Assembly (NCBI RefSeq): GCF_005049105.1
Contig: NZ_SUKA01000010.1
Span: 62,001 to 126,000, forward strand
Length of the DNA stretch: 64,000 nt
Direction of reading: 5' to 3'
From: Sphingobacterium alkalisoli
GTDB lineage: Bacteria; Bacteroidota; Bacteroidia; Sphingobacteriales; Sphingobacteriaceae
Shown one piece after another: positions 61,856 through 64,000 of the stretch. Below the pieces are notes generated by a model that was not told the origin of the DNA, did not search any database, and saw nothing but the letters and a program-made list of their open reading frames with translations. Position numbers and translations under genes: made by a program. Numbering within the stretch: position 1 is the stretch's first letter; each line of letters opens with the position of its first letter.

Positions 61856-63565
61856 ATGAAAAAAATAACCTTTGCGTTTTTAATTCAAGCATTTATCTGC
61901 TGCATATGCTGGAGTTGTTCAGACGAGCCGTTAGATAAGGACGCGGATATACAACCGTTAACTGAAGTGCTTTCCACCCGGGTCGATTACGGGAAGGATA
62001 CCGCTGCGCTCGAGCAGCATGTCGGGGCATTATCCCAGCAGGCAGCAGCAGATGGAAATGATTTGCTACTGTGGGCCTATTACCTTCGGTTGGCAGATGG
62101 GTACTCCATTGCCTACGATGGGGTAAACGATCGTAGTGATGCTTATTTTGCAAAGGCAAGGCTACTTGCACGCGATATCGGTAGCCCCGCATTATCGTTG
62201 GTCAATAACATTCGCAACGGATACTACCTATTTACCTACCGAAAGATTTCCGAAGCCATTCCTTATTTTCTGCAGGCGTCGGTCCTTTTAGAGGAGGTAG
62301 CGTTGGAGGACGTTCCACAGGCGGCACAACACCTGGATTTTGTGGCCCAATTTTTCAGTTACATCGGCGACCACAAGAAGGCGATTGCAAGTCTGGAGCG
62401 TGGATTACCATTTGCCGTCCCTTTAAGCCGGCAGCAGATCAATATGTACAATGCCATGGCGGTTTACCTCAAGCGCGACAAGCAAGTCGATCGGGCGGCC
62501 GACTATTTTTTAGAAGCTTTAGAAGCGGCGCGCCAGGCAAAGGATACGTTATGGATGGGTATTGTATTGGGCAATTTGGCCGATATAAAATATGAGAACG
62601 GTGAAGTCGAGGAAGCGATTGCCGATCTGAAACAGAATATTGCCTACTCCCTGCATTATAAAGACAACCTAGATGCCATGCGCTCGCTGATCCATTTGTC
62701 CGAGATTTATATCCAGGAAAACCAGTATGCGCAGGCTAAGGCCACCGTAGAGCAGGCTATTCCGTTCCTGGAAGACAAGCCCTACTTTTTGCTGTATAAG
62801 CTAAAGGTTTCCAAGTTGCTAGCCGATCTTGCCCAGCATGCGGGCGATGATGCGACAGCCTTGGCACAGCTCAATCGTACGGTACGGTTGCAGGAGGCAC
62901 TTGCCCAACGCGAAGATGTGGAGCAGGTGCAGCGCAGCTATTGGCGCTGGAAGGGTGAGCGTGATCAAAATGCGCTAGCTGCTATCGTGGCAGAAGAAAA
63001 ACAGGGGCGAATTTATCTACAGATCGGTCTCTTCATCCTGTTTTTACTTACGGTTATCGGCGGTTTGTTGGTCGCACGTTATCGCCTGCAGATGAAAACG
63101 CAGGCCATTCTCGTCGAGAAGCGGCGGGTGGAGGAGAGCATGGAAAAGCAACAGATGGGCGAGGAGATGGTCGTGCTGCGCACCGCATTAGAAGAATTTA
63201 CCGATACGCTCAAGATTAATGACCTGCTGATACAGAAATTAAAAGATGAAAACCGAAAAGGCGATCAGGTAGATTCCCGGGAATCGTTGGAAAATCTGCT
63301 CGATTCACATCTGATGACCGATGCGCGCTGGCTTAAATTCAAAGCCGTGTTCGATCGGGTATATGATGGTTTCTTGAGTAGGCTCAAAAAAGTTCATCCG
63401 CAGCTCACGGAAGGCGACTTGCGGATTATTGCCTTGCAGAAGCTTGAGCTGAGCAATCGGAGCATCAGCGAAATATTAGGTATATCGGTCGATGGGGTGA
63501 AGAAGGCCAAGCAACGCTTGAAGAAAAAACTGGATGTAGATATCTATATTAGTGTATCTTTGTAA
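61856..63565 (+). CDS. TPR and LuxR-like HTH transcriptional regulator (membrane-anchored)
   Basis: 569 aa. Signal-like N terminus ending in cysteines (ICCICWSCSDEP), consistent with a lipoprotein or anchored signal. TPR-like helices fill about residues 60-360 (PYFLQASVLLEEVALED, ADYFLEALEAARQAKDTLWMG, LADIKYENGEVEEAIADLKQNI). A transmembrane helix lies at about 382-404 (LQIGLFILFLLTVIGGLLVA), then a coiled-coil-like linker and a C-terminal helix-turn-helix (TEGDLRIIALQKLELSNRSISEILGISVDGVKKAKQRLKKKL). This is the usual Bacteroidota TPR-HTH regulator that passes an envelope signal to DNA. Lies after the OmpA gene with its own upstream palindrome. Confidence 0.88.
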   Translation: MKKITFAFLIQAFICCICWSCSDEPLDKDADIQPLTEVLSTRVDYGKDTAALEQHVGALSQQAAADGNDLLLWAYYLRLADGYSIAYDGVNDRSDAYFAKARLLARDIGSPALSLVNNIRNGYYLFTYRKISEAIPYFLQASVLLEEVALEDVPQAAQHLDFVAQFFSYIGDHKKAIASLERGLPFAVPLSRQQINMYNAMAVYLKRDKQVDRAADYFLEALEAARQAKDTLWMGIVLGNLADIKYENGEVEEAIADLKQNIAYSLHYKDNLDAMRSLIHLSEIYIQENQYAQAKATVEQAIPFLEDKPYFLLYKLKVSKLLADLAQHAGDDATALAQLNRTVRLQEALAQREDVEQVQRSYWRWKGERDQNALAAIVAEEKQGRIYLQIGLFILFLLTVIGGLLVARYRLQMKTQAILVEKRRVEESMEKQQMGEEMVVLRTALEEFTDTLKINDLLIQKLKDENRKGDQVDSRESLENLLDSHLMTDARWLKFKAVFDRVYDGFLSRLKKVHPQLTEGDLRIIALQKLELSNRSISEILGISVDGVKKAKQRLKKKLDVDIYISVSL

Positions 63566-64000
63566 TGTTCATGTATTCAGTTGTTTAGTGCATTGTCCTC
63601 CTTTTGTCCCCCCGTTAAATGAGGCTAAATCGATGCATTATGAGCATGTTTGTAGTCGAAACGCTACACGTTGTAGCAAAATGTGAAAAACAAAAATTAG
63701 TGAAATCAATGCGTATCGTTATTATCCTAAGCAGTAATATGTACTGACTTAACCTTTCAATTTTCATGATGCCTGTAACAGGAGTAGCCATGAAAATTCG
63801 ATGAAGATTCTTGGTACCCAGCAAAGCGGGGTATTCTCAGAAAAAAGCTACCATTTATAGATTTTTAGAAAAATATGTATTGTTTTTCCTCTTTTTTTTG
63901 GAAAAAAGCGTATTTGTACGGTAGTAATGTTGGTTTATTGCGTGAATTTTTGACAAAATGATTGTTTTCGGTAATTTTTGTTGGTTTATATTATCATATT
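63566..64000. other. 435-bp gap at the right edge
   Basis: No gene is seen. It contains a GCTACA/TGTAGC hairpin around 63670-63684 and a perfect 10-bp inverted repeat (63759-63768, 63789-63798) enclosing CCTGT/ACAGG, followed by TACCC/GGGTA. The region may be the leader of a gene beyond the window. Confidence 0.5.

Overview
The window looks like chromosome of a member of the Bacteroidota, most likely family Sphingobacteriaceae (Sphingobacterium/Pedobacter relatives). The evidence is: Bacteroidota -7 boxes (TAnnTTTG) before many genes, with TTTG-like -33 boxes about 20 nt further upstream; DUF5686, PorP/SprF and gliding-type C-terminal (CHU_C) proteins of the type IX secretion system (T9SS); a two-component regulator with an extracellular propeller; a TPR protein with a C-terminal HTH; a short NuoG; and a predicted SAM-II riboswitch before metK. 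The assignment is by inspection only.

Layout. 0-4.3 kb: end of a DUF58 gene, a Tat-exported Dabb protein, metK under a predicted SAM-II riboswitch, a lipid kinase and an eIF1-like protein. 4.7-10.9 kb: an energy-transduction cluster, ExbB-ExbD-ExbD-TonB, followed by a small membrane protein, a PstS-like lipoprotein and a large TPR protein. 11.0-24.0 kb: a complete 14-gene complex I operon, nuoA to nuoN. 24.3-45.6 kb: mixed housekeeping genes (DUF5686 protein, enoyl-CoA hydratase, AI-2E-family permease, phosphopantetheinyl transferase, dcd, prfB with its programmed +1 frameshift, pgi, an S41 protease, TPR protein, rarA, exonuclease, mannose-1-phosphate guanylyltransferase, barrel protein plus phosphoesterase, SNF2 helicase). 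Three copies of a MITE-like element (24.0, 37.1 and 42.0 kb) and a repeat-rich 700-bp gap (29.5-30.2 kb) interrupt this part.

45.7-63.6 kb is one strand throughout and reads as a surface/sensory locus: a 997-aa propeller histidine kinase, a multi-pass membrane protein, a LuxR-type response regulator, a second paralogous multi-pass membrane protein, a PHP-type (CpsB/YwqE-like) phosphatase, a 2144-aa secreted repeat protein with 14 modules that each end in a CxxC pair and a T9SS sorting domain, its PorP/SprF partner, an OmpA/propeller protein and a TPR-HTH regulator. The inference is that the membrane pair plus kinase and regulator senses a surface cue and controls production of the giant adhesin, which PorP/SprF and the OmpA protein help export and anchor. 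This is the best candidate for an undescribed system here.

No tRNA, rRNA, CRISPR array, prophage or full insertion sequence was recognised.
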